Assembly (NCBI RefSeq): GCF_900101625.1
Contig: NZ_FMYZ01000001.1
Location: 1,210,304-1,274,303, forward strand
Length of the DNA stretch: 64,000 nt
From: Cupriavidus sp. YR651
GTDB lineage: Bacteria > Pseudomonadota > Gammaproteobacteria > Burkholderiales > Burkholderiaceae
Direction of reading: 5' to 3'
How positions within the stretch are numbered: the stretch's first letter is position 1; the number at the start of each line of letters is the position of its first letter. Position numbers and translations under genes: made by a program. The notes under the pieces were generated by a model that was not told the origin of the DNA, did no database searches, and was given only the letters and a program-made list of their open reading frames with translations. Positions 56,446 to 64,000 of the stretch are shown piece by piece.

Positions 56446-57131
56446 CCGAATCCACTCATGCGCCGCTCCTGACGGTGCGCGGGCTGACGCGACGCGTCGG
56501 CACGCGGCATCTGTTCGACATTGCCGAGCTGGTATTTCGGCGCGCGACGGCGGTGGCGCTGACCGGCGTGAATGGCGCGGGCAAATCCACGTTGCTGCGC
56601 ATGATCGCGGGGCTGGAGCCCGCGCCGGGCGCCACGGTGACGTGGACCGAAGCCGATGGCACGCCGCGCACGACACCGCTGACACCCCTGCCGCAGGCGC
56701 TGCGCCGGCAGGTCGCCTACATGCACCAGCACCCCTACCTGTTCCGGACCTCGGTACGGGACAACATCGCCTACGGTCTGCGCGCACGCGGACTGCCGCA
56801 CGACGAGATCAACCGCCGCGTGGGCGCGGCGCTGGGCTGGGCCGGCATCGTACACGTGCAGGACACCGCGCCAGACAAGCTGTCGGGGGGCGAGATCCAG
56901 CGCGTGGCACTGGCGCGGGCGAAGGTTCTGGAACCCGAACTGTTGTTGCTCGACGAACCGACGTCGAGCCTCGACGGTCACGCACGCGAACAGGTGATCG
57001 CGCTGATCAGCGAACTGGCGGCGGAGGGCCGCTGCGTCGTGATGGTGTGTCACGACCGCGAGCTGATCAACCTGCCCGGTGTGGTGCGATGGAAGCTGGG
57101 CGAGGGACAGCTCGATACGAAACACCGCTAG
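56442..57131 (+). CDS. ABC transporter ATP-binding protein, TupC-like
   Basis: 229-residue ATPase with Walker A GVNGAGKST, Q-loop YMHQHPYLF, signature LSGGEIQRVALARA, Walker B LLLLDEPTS and H-loop CHDRE. It forms an importer with the preceding permease. The ATGA overlap indicates coupled translation. No molybdate-type C-terminal regulatory domain is present. Confidence 0.88.
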   Translation: MTESTHAPLLTVRGLTRRVGTRHLFDIAELVFRRATAVALTGVNGAGKSTLLRMIAGLEPAPGATVTWTEADGTPRTTPLTPLPQALRRQVAYMHQHPYLFRTSVRDNIAYGLRARGLPHDEINRRVGAALGWAGIVHVQDTAPDKLSGGEIQRVALARAKVLEPELLLLDEPTSSLDGHAREQVIALISELAAEGRCVVMVCHDRELINLPGVVRWKLGEGQLDTKHR

Positions 57132-57161
57132 CGGTTGCCGCGCCGGCCGGCGCCCCTCGCC

Positions 57162-59057
57162 TCAGCGCAACCGCGCGCGCATCGTTCCACGCAAGGCATT
57201 GGCGATCACGATCGCCCCGGCGCGCCGCACCATCTCGCGCGTCACCACGACTTCCTCGACCGGCCCGTCGATCAACGCGTCGCCCGCTTCCAGCACGACC
57301 GCCCGCATCACACCCGGCAGGATGTCCGCCGACAGCGGCGGCGTCAGCCATCGGCCATCCACCTTGAGGAACACCGAGCTGCGTCCGCCTTCCAGCAATT
57401 CGTCGCGCGTGTTGAAGAACAGGCAATCGAAGCCGCCCGCGCGCTCGGCCGCCTGCCAGCCTGCGTCGAACGTCGCACGGGCACTGGTCTTGTGGCGGCG
57501 CATCGGGTCGGCGTCGACCAACGGGGTATCGGCCAGATCCAGCGTGACAATCGTCTCCGCCAGCGGCGCCAGCGCACCGCTCGCAAACGCCAATGTGCCT
57601 GCCTTGCCCACGCTCATGCGCAAGCGCCAGTCGCCATCGCCCAGTCGCGCCGCCTCGGCCTGCAGGGCCGCCCGTGCGGCGGGCAGGTCAAGCGCATAGC
57701 CGAATGTCGCCGCCGAATGCCCGAGCCGCGCGAGGTGGCGCTCGCGATGCAGTACGACGCCATCGTGCGCGTGCATGGTCTCGAACAATGTGAAACCGGG
57801 ATCGTGGCCGGTCAGGAAGCGGGCCTTCCAGCCGCACTCCGCATATTCGTCGTCGGCCACGCTGTCATGAACGATGCCGCCGCCCACGCCCATCTCGCCC
57901 CGACGCAGCCCATCGTGGCCGCGCGGGCCAAGGACCAGCGTGCGGATCGCCACGGACATCCCGAACGCACCACAACCGCCGGGCCCGACTGGTGCGTCCA
58001 TCCAGCCGATGGCCCCCGTATAGAGTCCGCGTGGAGCCGACTCCAGCTCGGCAATGATCTGCATGGTGCGGCGCTTCGGCGCGCCCGTGATCGATCCACA
58101 CGGGAACAGCGCGCGCATCAGTGCGCCGAATCCCGTATCGGTCCGCGCGGTGGCCGTCACGGTCGAAGTCATTTGCAGCACGCGGCCAAACGGCTGCACG
58201 ACAAAGCGATCCGGCACCGCCACGCTGCCGGGCACGGCGACGCGCCCCAGGTCATTGCGCAACAGGTCGACGATCATCACGTTCTCGGCGCGATTCTTGG
58301 CGTCGGCGGCCAGCCTCCGCGCCGCGCGCGCATCCTCCTCCGCATCGCCCGATCGCGGCGCCGTGCCTTTCATCGGCCGGGCCACCAGGTGCCCCGCGCC
58401 GTCATGCTCGACGAACAACTCCGGCGACAGCGACAGCACCCAGCCATCGCCCGGCAATTGCGCGAGCACGCCAAACGGCACCGGCTGCGCCGCACGCAGC
58501 GCGGCGTAGAACGCGACAGGGTCCCCGAATGCGGAAAACCGCAGCCGTTGCGTGAAGTTGACCTGGTAGGTATCGCCGGCCTCGATGTAGTCGTGGATAC
58601 GGGCGATGGCTTCGGCATAGGCCTGGCGCGACGTATCGGCCTGCACGTCCATCGCCCCCGCAGGGCCCGCGTGGGCGTTCGCGGCCAGCCACGCGGCCAC
58701 GCCGCCGGTGTCCAGCCGTGCCATGTGCCGGAACCACAGCAGGCGCAGCGCGCCATCGTGGAACGGCAGCGCGTCGCCCACGTGCACGGGCGCGCCGACA
58801 ATCGCGCCGCCGAACTCATAGGGCGCGAACAGCGTCGCCTGCAGGCCGTCGCGCCAGCCCTGGGCGAGCAGCCCGTCCAGCGCGGCGGGGTCTGTGCCCT
58901 GCGGGACGATGTCCTCGCGAACAAGACCGGTGTACAGGCGCGATGCGGCCACGCCGGGCGCGGCGGCGGCATCGTCCAGCAGGACGAACGGAGAGGGAAT
59001 GAGGGACTGCGGTACCACGAGAGAGAAACGCAGAGGGGAAGACTCTGCAGGATGCAT
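57162..59057 (-). CDS. pabBC: Fused aminodeoxychorismate synthase component I / aminodeoxychorismate lyase (PabB-PabC)
   Basis: Protein of 631 residues. Residues 1 to about 390 form the chorismate-binding PabB part (GDTYQVNFTQRLRF; SPELFV; RPMKGTAPR; AENVMIVDLLRNDLGRV; CGSITGAPKRRTMQII). From about 410 a PabC-like class IV PLP domain follows (FTLFETMHAHDGVVLHRERHLARL; a Lys in RRHKTSARATFD is the candidate PLP site; FFNTRDELLEGGRSSVF). Together they turn chorismate and glutamine-derived ammonia into 4-aminobenzoate. The glutaminase PabA is not in the window. Confidence 0.9.
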   Translation of the reverse strand: MHPAESSPLRFSLVVPQSLIPSPFVLLDDAAAAPGVAASRLYTGLVREDIVPQGTDPAALDGLLAQGWRDGLQATLFAPYEFGGAIVGAPVHVGDALPFHDGALRLLWFRHMARLDTGGVAAWLAANAHAGPAGAMDVQADTSRQAYAEAIARIHDYIEAGDTYQVNFTQRLRFSAFGDPVAFYAALRAAQPVPFGVLAQLPGDGWVLSLSPELFVEHDGAGHLVARPMKGTAPRSGDAEEDARAARRLAADAKNRAENVMIVDLLRNDLGRVAVPGSVAVPDRFVVQPFGRVLQMTSTVTATARTDTGFGALMRALFPCGSITGAPKRRTMQIIAELESAPRGLYTGAIGWMDAPVGPGGCGAFGMSVAIRTLVLGPRGHDGLRRGEMGVGGGIVHDSVADDEYAECGWKARFLTGHDPGFTLFETMHAHDGVVLHRERHLARLGHSAATFGYALDLPAARAALQAEAARLGDGDWRLRMSVGKAGTLAFASGALAPLAETIVTLDLADTPLVDADPMRRHKTSARATFDAGWQAAERAGGFDCLFFNTRDELLEGGRSSVFLKVDGRWLTPPLSADILPGVMRAVVLEAGDALIDGPVEEVVVTREMVRRAGAIVIANALRGTMRARLR

Positions 59058-59087
59058 CGATGCCGCATTATCGCCGCCGCGGGCGAA

Positions 59088-59121
59088 AAAAAACCGGCCA
59101 CGCTTGTCACGTAGCCGGTTT
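59088..59121 (-). terminator. Terminator of dnaJ
   Basis: AAACCGGC (59091-59098) pairs with GCCGGTTT (59114-59121) around a 15-nt loop, and a run of about eight T follows on the minus strand. Confidence 0.8.
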
Positions 59122-59168
59122 CATCGTCCCGCCAGCGGATCGATCCGCTGCCGATGGCGGGGGCGGGA

Positions 59169-60305
59169 TCAGCTGAAGAAGCTCTTCACCTTGTCCAGCC
59201 AGGATTGCTCCTGCGGGCTGTGGCGCGATCCGCCCTCGTGCACCGAGCGGTCGAACTGACGCAGCATGTCCTTCTGGGCGTCGGTCAGCTTCACCGGCGT
59301 TTCCACGTTCACGTGCACGTAGAGGTCGCCCGGATAGCCCGATCGCACGCCCTTGATGCCCTTGCCGCGCAGGCGGAAGGTCTTGCCGGCCTGCGTGCCT
59401 TCCGGCACCGGGAAGCTGGCGCGACCGCCCAGCGTCGGCACCTCGAGATCGCCACCCAGCGCCGCGGTGGCAAACGAGATCGGCATCTGGCAGTGCAGGT
59501 CGTCCCCGTCGCGCTCAAACACCGTGTGCGGCTTGATGTGCACCTCGACATAGAGGTCGCCCGGCGGGCCGCCATTGATGCCCGGTTCGCCGTTGCCGGA
59601 GGACCGGATGCGCATGCCTTCGTCGATGCCGGCGGGGATCTTCACCTCCAGCGTCTTCTGCGACTTGAGCTTGCCCTGGCCGTGGCACTTGGTGCACGGC
59701 TTGGGAATGAACTTGCCGCTGCCGTGACACTTCGGGCAGGTCTGCTGCATCGTGAAGAAGCCTTGCGACACGCGCACCTGGCCCACGCCGTTACAGGTCG
59801 GGCAGGTTTCCACCGACGATCCCGGCTCGGCGCCGTTGCCGTGGCAGTGTTCGCAGTCGTCCCAGTGCGGCACGCGGATCTGCGCCTCGTGGCCATGCGC
59901 GGCCTGCTCCAGCGAGATCTCCATGCTGTAGCGCAGGTCGGCGCCACGGTAGGCCTGCGGGCCATTGCCGCGACGGCCACCGGCCTGCTGGCCGAAGATG
60001 TCGCCGAAGATGTCGCCGAACGCCTCGGCGAAGCCGCCACCGCCAAACCCGCCGCCGCCGAAGCCGCCGGCCATGTTCGGGTCCACGCCGGCGTGGCCAT
60101 ACTGGTCGTAGGCCGCCCGCTTCTCGGTGTCGGAGAGCATCTCGTAGGCCTCCTTGACCTCCTTGAAATGCTCCTCGGCGTCCTTGCTGTCCGGATTGCG
60201 GTCCGGGTGATACTTCATCGCGAGCTTGCGATAGGCCTTCTTGATCTCGTCGTCGCTCGCGTTCTTGCCTACCCCGAGCACTTCGTAGTAGTCACGTTTT
60301 GCCAT
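59169..60305 (-). CDS. dnaJ: Chaperone protein DnaJ
   Basis: Hsp40 co-chaperone of 378 residues that stimulates DnaK ATPase. The J domain has HPD at 33-35; a Gly/Phe-rich region follows (about 75-110); the zinc domain has four CxxCxGxG-type repeats ([32 protein letters not shown]). It follows dnaK by 172 nt in the usual order. Confidence 0.98.
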   Translation of the reverse strand: MAKRDYYEVLGVGKNASDDEIKKAYRKLAMKYHPDRNPDSKDAEEHFKEVKEAYEMLSDTEKRAAYDQYGHAGVDPNMAGGFGGGGFGGGGFAEAFGDIFGDIFGQQAGGRRGNGPQAYRGADLRYSMEISLEQAAHGHEAQIRVPHWDDCEHCHGNGAEPGSSVETCPTCNGVGQVRVSQGFFTMQQTCPKCHGSGKFIPKPCTKCHGQGKLKSQKTLEVKIPAGIDEGMRIRSSGNGEPGINGGPPGDLYVEVHIKPHTVFERDGDDLHCQMPISFATAALGGDLEVPTLGGRASFPVPEGTQAGKTFRLRGKGIKGVRSGYPGDLYVHVNVETPVKLTDAQKDMLRQFDRSVHEGGSRHSPQEQSWLDKVKSFFS

Positions 60306-60477
60306 GGTGGCTCTTACCTCATTGGCCCGGCGGGCAAGTCCTGTACCCGCCTGGCGATAAGCAAAAAAGCCGAGCGCGGCGTCCGACCGCGGTTTTCACC
60401 TTGGATCAGATCACCATCGCCCGGCGTCGGGACGGGGGCGGCGCCGGCATCACCCGCGCCGCCGCCCGCAACCCCGC

Positions 60478-62439
60478 TTACTTCTTGTCGTTTACTTCCT
60501 TGAACTCGGCATCCACGACGTTATCGTCCTGCGGCTGGGCATGCTGCTGGCCACCCGCGGCGCCCGCACCTGCGGCACCCGCTGCACCGGCCGCGCCGGC
60601 TTCACCAGCCTGCGCCTGCATGTCGGCGTAGACCTTCTCGCCCAGCTTCTGGCTGACTTCGGACAGCGCGTTGATCTTGGTCTCGATCTCGGCCTTGTCG
60701 CCGCCGCGCACGGCGTCTTCCAGGTCCTTGATCGCCACTTCGATCTTTTCCTTCTCGCCGGCTTCCAGCTTGTCGCCGTGCTCGGTCAGCGCCTTGCGCG
60801 TCGAGTGCACCAGGCCGTCCGCCTGATTACGGGCGTCGGCCAGCTCGCGGGCGCGCTTGTCTTCCTCGGCATTGGCCTCGGCATCCTTCACCATGCGCTG
60901 GATTTCGTCTTCCGACAGACCCGAGTTCGCCTTGATGGTGATGCGGTTTTCCTTGCCGGTGGCCTTGTCCTTGGCGCCCACGTGCAGAATGCCGTTGGCG
61001 TCGATGTCGAACGAGACCTCGATCTGCGGCATGCCGCGCGGCGACGGCGGAATGCCTTCCAGGTTGAACTCGCCCAGCAGCTTGTTGCCGGTGGCCATCT
61101 CGCGCTCGCCCTGGAAGACCTTGATGGTCACCGCGGGCTGGTTGTCGTCAGCCGTCGAGAACACCTGGGCATGCTTGGTCGGGATGGTCGTGTTCTTGCT
61201 GATCATCTTGGTCATCACGCCACCCAGCGTCTCGATGCCCAGCGACAGCGGCGTCACGTCCAGCAGCAGCACGTCGGTGCGGTCGCCCGACAGCACGGAA
61301 CCCTGGATCGCGGCACCCACGGCCACGGCTTCGTCCGGGTTCACGTCCTTGCGCGCTTCCTTGCCGAAGAACTCGCGGACCTGTTCCTGCACCTTGGGCA
61401 TGCGGGTCATGCCGCCCACCAGGATCACGTCGTCGATCTCGCTGACCTTGACGCCCGCATCCTTGATGGCGGTGCGGCACGGTTCGATCGTGCGGGTGAT
61501 CAGTTCCTCGACCAGCGCTTCCAGCTTGGCGCGCGTGATCTTCAGGTTCAAGTGCTTCGGACCGGAGGCGTCCGCCGTGATGTACGGCAGGTTGATTTCG
61601 GTCTGCTGCGAACTCGACAGTTCGATCTTGGCCTTTTCGGCGGCTTCCTTCAGGCGTTGCAGCGCCAGCACGTCCTTCGACAGGTCGACGCCCTGGTCCT
61701 TCTTGAACTCGCCGATGATGTAGTCGATGATGCGCTGGTCGAAGTCCTCGCCACCGAGGAACGTGTCGCCGTTGGTCGACAGCACTTCGAACTGCTTCTC
61801 GCCGTCCACGTCGGCGATCTCGATGATCGAGATGTCGAACGTACCGCCGCCGAGGTCATACACGGCGATCTTGCGGTCGCCCTTCTCGTTCTTGTCCATG
61901 CCGAACGCCAGCGCGGCGGCGGTCGGCTCGTTGATGATGCGCTTCACGTCCAGGCCGGCGATGCGGCCCGCGTCCTTGGTCGCCTGGCGCTGCGAGTCGT
62001 TGAAGTAAGCCGGCACGGTGATCACGGCCTCGGTCACCGGCTCGCCCAGGTAGTCCTCGGCGGTCTTCTTCATCTTGCGCAGGACTTCGGCGGACACCTG
62101 CGGCGGCGCCAGCTTCTGGTCGCGCACACCCACCCATGCGTCGCCGTTGTCGGCCTTGACGATGGAATACGGCATCAGGCCGATGTCCTTCTGGACTTCC
62201 TTCTCTTCGAACTTGCGGCCGATCAGGCGCTTCACGGCGTACAGCGTGTTGCGCGGATTCGTGACGGCCTGGCGCTTGGCGGGGGCACCGACCAGGATCT
62301 CGCCATCTTCCATGTAGGCGATGATCGAGGGCGTGGTGCGTGCGCCTTCCGAGTTTTCGATGACTTTCGGCGTGTTGCCTTCCAGCACGGACACGCAGCT
62401 GTTGGTGGTACCCAAGTCGATACCGATGATCTTACCCAT
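60478..62439 (-). CDS. dnaK: Chaperone protein DnaK (Hsp70)
   Basis: Hsp70 chaperone of 653 residues. The ATPase domain begins [13 protein letters not shown], with [20 protein letters not shown] and [12 protein letters not shown]; the linker [15 protein letters not shown] leads to the substrate domain, and the tail is Gly/Ala-rich with the usual acidic end ([16 protein letters not shown]). The ATG follows AGGAGAG. grpE is not next to it here. Confidence 0.98.
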   Translation of the reverse strand: MGKIIGIDLGTTNSCVSVLEGNTPKVIENSEGARTTPSIIAYMEDGEILVGAPAKRQAVTNPRNTLYAVKRLIGRKFEEKEVQKDIGLMPYSIVKADNGDAWVGVRDQKLAPPQVSAEVLRKMKKTAEDYLGEPVTEAVITVPAYFNDSQRQATKDAGRIAGLDVKRIINEPTAAALAFGMDKNEKGDRKIAVYDLGGGTFDISIIEIADVDGEKQFEVLSTNGDTFLGGEDFDQRIIDYIIGEFKKDQGVDLSKDVLALQRLKEAAEKAKIELSSSQQTEINLPYITADASGPKHLNLKITRAKLEALVEELITRTIEPCRTAIKDAGVKVSEIDDVILVGGMTRMPKVQEQVREFFGKEARKDVNPDEAVAVGAAIQGSVLSGDRTDVLLLDVTPLSLGIETLGGVMTKMISKNTTIPTKHAQVFSTADDNQPAVTIKVFQGEREMATGNKLLGEFNLEGIPPSPRGMPQIEVSFDIDANGILHVGAKDKATGKENRITIKANSGLSEDEIQRMVKDAEANAEEDKRARELADARNQADGLVHSTRKALTEHGDKLEAGEKEKIEVAIKDLEDAVRGGDKAEIETKINALSEVSQKLGEKVYADMQAQAGEAGAAGAAGAAGAGAAGGQQHAQPQDDNVVDAEFKEVNDKK

Positions 62440-62498
62440 AGTGTTCTCTCCTATTGAGTCCTGCGTCGTGGCAGGGACTGCAATTCAACCTGAGTGCG

Positions 62499-62526
62499 AA
62501 ATGTGGCCGGCCGAGGGCTTTTCAAG
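62499..62526 (-). promoter_or_regulatory. Heat-shock (sigma-32-type) promoter of dnaK
   Basis: On the minus strand CTTGAA (62526-62521) is a perfect -35 and CCACATTT (62506-62499) matches seven of eight positions of CCCCATNT, with 14-bp spacing. Both fit the heat-shock sigma factor consensus. Confidence 0.75.
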
Positions 62527-62606
62527 GGCAGAAATGGCAATTCCGAGTAATTTTCTCGGCTAATCGCCCCCGCGGCCCTCGCCCCATAAAGTGCTTTTTG
62601 AATAAC

Positions 62607-63164
62607 TTATGAGGATTGCCGGGCGCGTTGCCAGAGCACGTCGCTGCCGCCGGCGGAGCGGTTCAGCACGCGGGCCAGCACGAACAGCAGGTCGGACAGC
62701 CGGTTCAGGTACTGCCGGGGCGCCTCGTTGAGCGCCTCGGTCGCGCCGAGCGCCACCAGCGCCCGCTCGGCCCGCCGGCACACCGTGCGGCAGATATGGG
62801 CCTGGGCGGCGGCGCGGCTGCCGCCGGGCAGGATGAACTCCGCCAGGCGCGGCAGGTTGGCGTTGTAGTGCGCCAGCCAGTCGTCGAGTTGCGCCACCTG
62901 CTCCGGCTTCACCAGCGTGTATCCCGGGATGGACAGCTCGCCGCCCAGGTCGAACAGGTCGTGCTGGATATGGAGCAATGCGCCGCGCACGTCCTCCGGC
63001 AGGTCCGGCTCGGTCAGCAGCAGGCCGATGTGCGAGTTGAGCTCGTCAACGTCACCAATGGCCGCGATCCGCTGGCTGTTCTTGCCGGTGCGGCTGCCAT
63101 CGCCAAGCCCCGTGGTGCCGGCGTCGCCGGTGCGGGTGGCAATCTTGGACAGGCGGTTGCCCAT
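62607..63164 (-). CDS. ATP:cob(I)alamin adenosyltransferase, PduO type
   Basis: 185-residue protein that makes adenosylcobalamin. The start GNRLSKIATRTGDAGTTGLGDGS and the core NRLSDLLFVLARVLN, with conserved FILPGGSRAAA, are diagnostic for the PduO/MMAB family. The ATG at 63164 follows GGGAG. The longer frame to 63380 would cross the promoter of the divergent oxidase gene. Confidence 0.93.
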   Translation of the reverse strand: MGNRLSKIATRTGDAGTTGLGDGSRTGKNSQRIAAIGDVDELNSHIGLLLTEPDLPEDVRGALLHIQHDLFDLGGELSIPGYTLVKPEQVAQLDDWLAHYNANLPRLAEFILPGGSRAAAQAHICRTVCRRAERALVALGATEALNEAPRQYLNRLSDLLFVLARVLNRSAGGSDVLWQRARQSS

Positions 63165-63272
63165 GCCAGTCTCCCTTTGTCGATATCGAAGTGGCGCAAT
63201 TATGGCGCGCTTCGGCCCCCGCGGGGGTGGCTTCCCGGGGCGATGGCCGGCCGCCAGGTGACGCGGGCGGCG

Positions 63273-63278
63273 TAGAAT
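63273..63278 (+). promoter_or_regulatory. -10-like box upstream of the FAD oxidase gene
   Basis: TAGAAT lies about 105 nt before the ATG in the divergent region with the adenosyltransferase gene. Confidence 0.35.
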
Positions 63279-63382
63279 GGCGGCATTCGTTCCAATGCCA
63301 ACCGGGTCGCGCGCCAGTCGCCGGCAGGGGCCGGACCGCCGTCCGCCCGCCGCAAACCCGCACGGACCCGCCGGAGACACGC

Positions 63383-64000
63383 ATGAACCACCCCACCCCA
63401 GCCGCCGCGCTCACGCGCCGTCCGTTCCCGGCAGCATTGGCCGAGACCCTCTCCGCGCGCTTTGGCGACCGCTTTTCCACCTCCCCGGGCGTGCGCGAGC
63501 ACCATGGCCGCGACGAGTCGCCCTTCCCGCCTGCGCTGCCGGATGCCGTGGTGTTTGCCCACTCCACCGAGGAAGTGGCCGGCGTGGCCAGGCTCTGCAA
63601 CGAATATGGCGTGCCCCTGATCGCCTACGGCGCCGGGTCGTCGCTGGAAGGCCACCTGCTGGCCGTGGCCGGCGGCGTCAGCCTCGACCTGTCGCAGATG
63701 AACCGCGTGCTGACCGTGCATCCGGAGGACCTGACCGTCACCGTGCAGCCCGGCGTCACCCGCAAGCAGTTGAACCTGGAGATCAAGGACACCGGCCTGT
63801 TCTTCCCGATCGATCCGGGCGCCGATGCGTCGCTGGGCGGCATGTGCGCCACGCGCGCGTCCGGCACCAACGCGGTCCGCTACGGCACGATGCGCGAAAA
63901 CGTGCTGGCGCTGACCGTCGTGACGGCCGATGGCCGCGTCATCCGCACCGGCACCAATGCCCGCAAGTCGTCGGCCGGCTATGACCTGACGCGCCTGTTC
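63383..64000 (+). CDS. FAD-linked oxidase, D-lactate dehydrogenase/glycolate oxidase type (N-terminal part)
   Basis: Open frame from the ATG at 63383, with GGAG before it, running off the window after 206 codons. The visible part is the FAD-binding domain of the vanillyl-alcohol-oxidase fold: PLIAYGAGSSLEGH, VQPGVTRKQLN, FFPIDPGADASLGGM and ATRASGTNAVRYGTM. The closest known group is D-lactate dehydrogenase (cytochrome) / GlcD. The C-terminal substrate domain is not visible, so the substrate is open. Confidence 0.85.
   Translation, partial: MNHPTPAAALTRRPFPAALAETLSARFGDRFSTSPGVREHHGRDESPFPPALPDAVVFAHSTEEVAGVARLCNEYGVPLIAYGAGSSLEGHLLAVAGGVSLDLSQMNRVLTVHPEDLTVTVQPGVTRKQLNLEIKDTGLFFPIDPGADASLGGMCATRASGTNAVRYGTMRENVLALTVVTADGRVIRTGTNARKSSAGYDLTRLF

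Noticed and set aside
57135-59114. A 659-codon plus-strand frame opposite pabBC
   Set aside because: It is a shadow of the fused PabB-PabC gene; no ribosome site or family motif.
60362-60400. A terminator between dnaK and dnaJ
   Set aside because: There is a T run on the minus strand, but the preceding GC-rich sequence forms only a broken 5-bp stem by eye.
60541-62457. A 638-codon plus-strand frame opposite dnaK
   Set aside because: Long antisense frames opposite dnaK are a known codon-usage artefact; no independent support.
1-64000. CRISPR arrays, prophage, transposases, tRNA or rRNA genes
   Set aside because: I looked for spaced repeats, integrase or transposase motifs, and tRNA-like cloverleafs in the intergenic regions and saw none; a tRNA/CRISPR scan would be the decisive test.

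Overview
This window reads as core chromosome of a GC-rich betaproteobacterium of the Burkholderiales, most likely the Cupriavidus/Ralstonia clade. I infer this from protein character and gene neighbourhoods: livKHMG, ispH-fkpB-radC-rpmB-rpmG, purN-rsmB, ribF-ileS-lspA-coaBC, clpS-clpA, a DUF3579 gene beside argF, murJ-SirB1, mutL-miaA, perM-hda-HAD-pcnB-folK-dNK-panB and dnaK-dnaJ. No alignment was run, so the genus is an inference. Coding density is high. I saw no tRNA, rRNA, insertion sequence, prophage or CRISPR array.

Layout. 1-3.9 kb: branched-chain amino-acid ABC transporter on the minus strand (livG cut by the window edge, livM, livH, livK). 4.6-7.5 kb: isoprenoid enzyme IspH with FkpB, then radC and the L28/L33 ribosomal pair. 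7.7-11.4 kb: the NAD pathway, with nadB converging on nadA-nadC. 11.5-16.4 kb: fatty-acid desaturase, MscS-type channel, rsmB, purN. 16.7-19.3 kb: a NarL-type response regulator converging on a hybrid histidine kinase. 19.5-27 kb: ribF, ileS, lspA, coaBC, an LLM flavin monooxygenase and dut. 27-29 kb: a VOC protein and a Bug-type binding protein. 29-35.7 kb: clpS-clpA, a cold-shock protein, a second VOC protein, icd, rluE. 35.8-40.8 kb: a small exported Lys/His/Ala-rich protein, a DUF192 protein, yajQ, murB, ppnP, argF, a DUF3579 protein, rpsT. 41-48 kb: murJ, a SirB1-type protein, dedA, mutL, miaA, a GNAT enzyme. 48-57 kb: purM, perM, hda, a HAD hydrolase, pcnB, folK, a deoxynucleoside kinase, panB and a TupBC-like ABC pair. 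57-64 kb: fused pabBC, dnaJ, dnaK, a cobalamin adenosyltransferase and the start of an FAD-linked oxidase.

The genes mostly serve housekeeping: NAD, FAD, CoA and folate cofactors (nadABC, ribF, coaBC, panB, folK, pabBC), purines (purN, purM), envelope (murB, murJ, ispH, lspA), translation (rpmB, rpmG, rpsT, ileS, rsmB, rluE, miaA), proteostasis (dnaK, dnaJ, clpA, clpS, fkpB), and replication or repair (hda, mutL, dut, radC).

I did not find a clearly new biological system. The most interesting signals are regulatory: a 23-bp element with a perfect 12-bp palindrome shared by the icd/rluE and argF/DUF3579 intergenic regions; a palindrome placed over the predicted livK transcription start; several genes (clpS, mutL, purN, a HAD hydrolase) whose -10 boxes sit 6-8 nt before the ATG, which predicts leaderless or nearly leaderless mRNAs; and a terminator-like hairpin directly in front of the Bug-family gene. 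All come from reading the sequence by eye and need computational or experimental confirmation.
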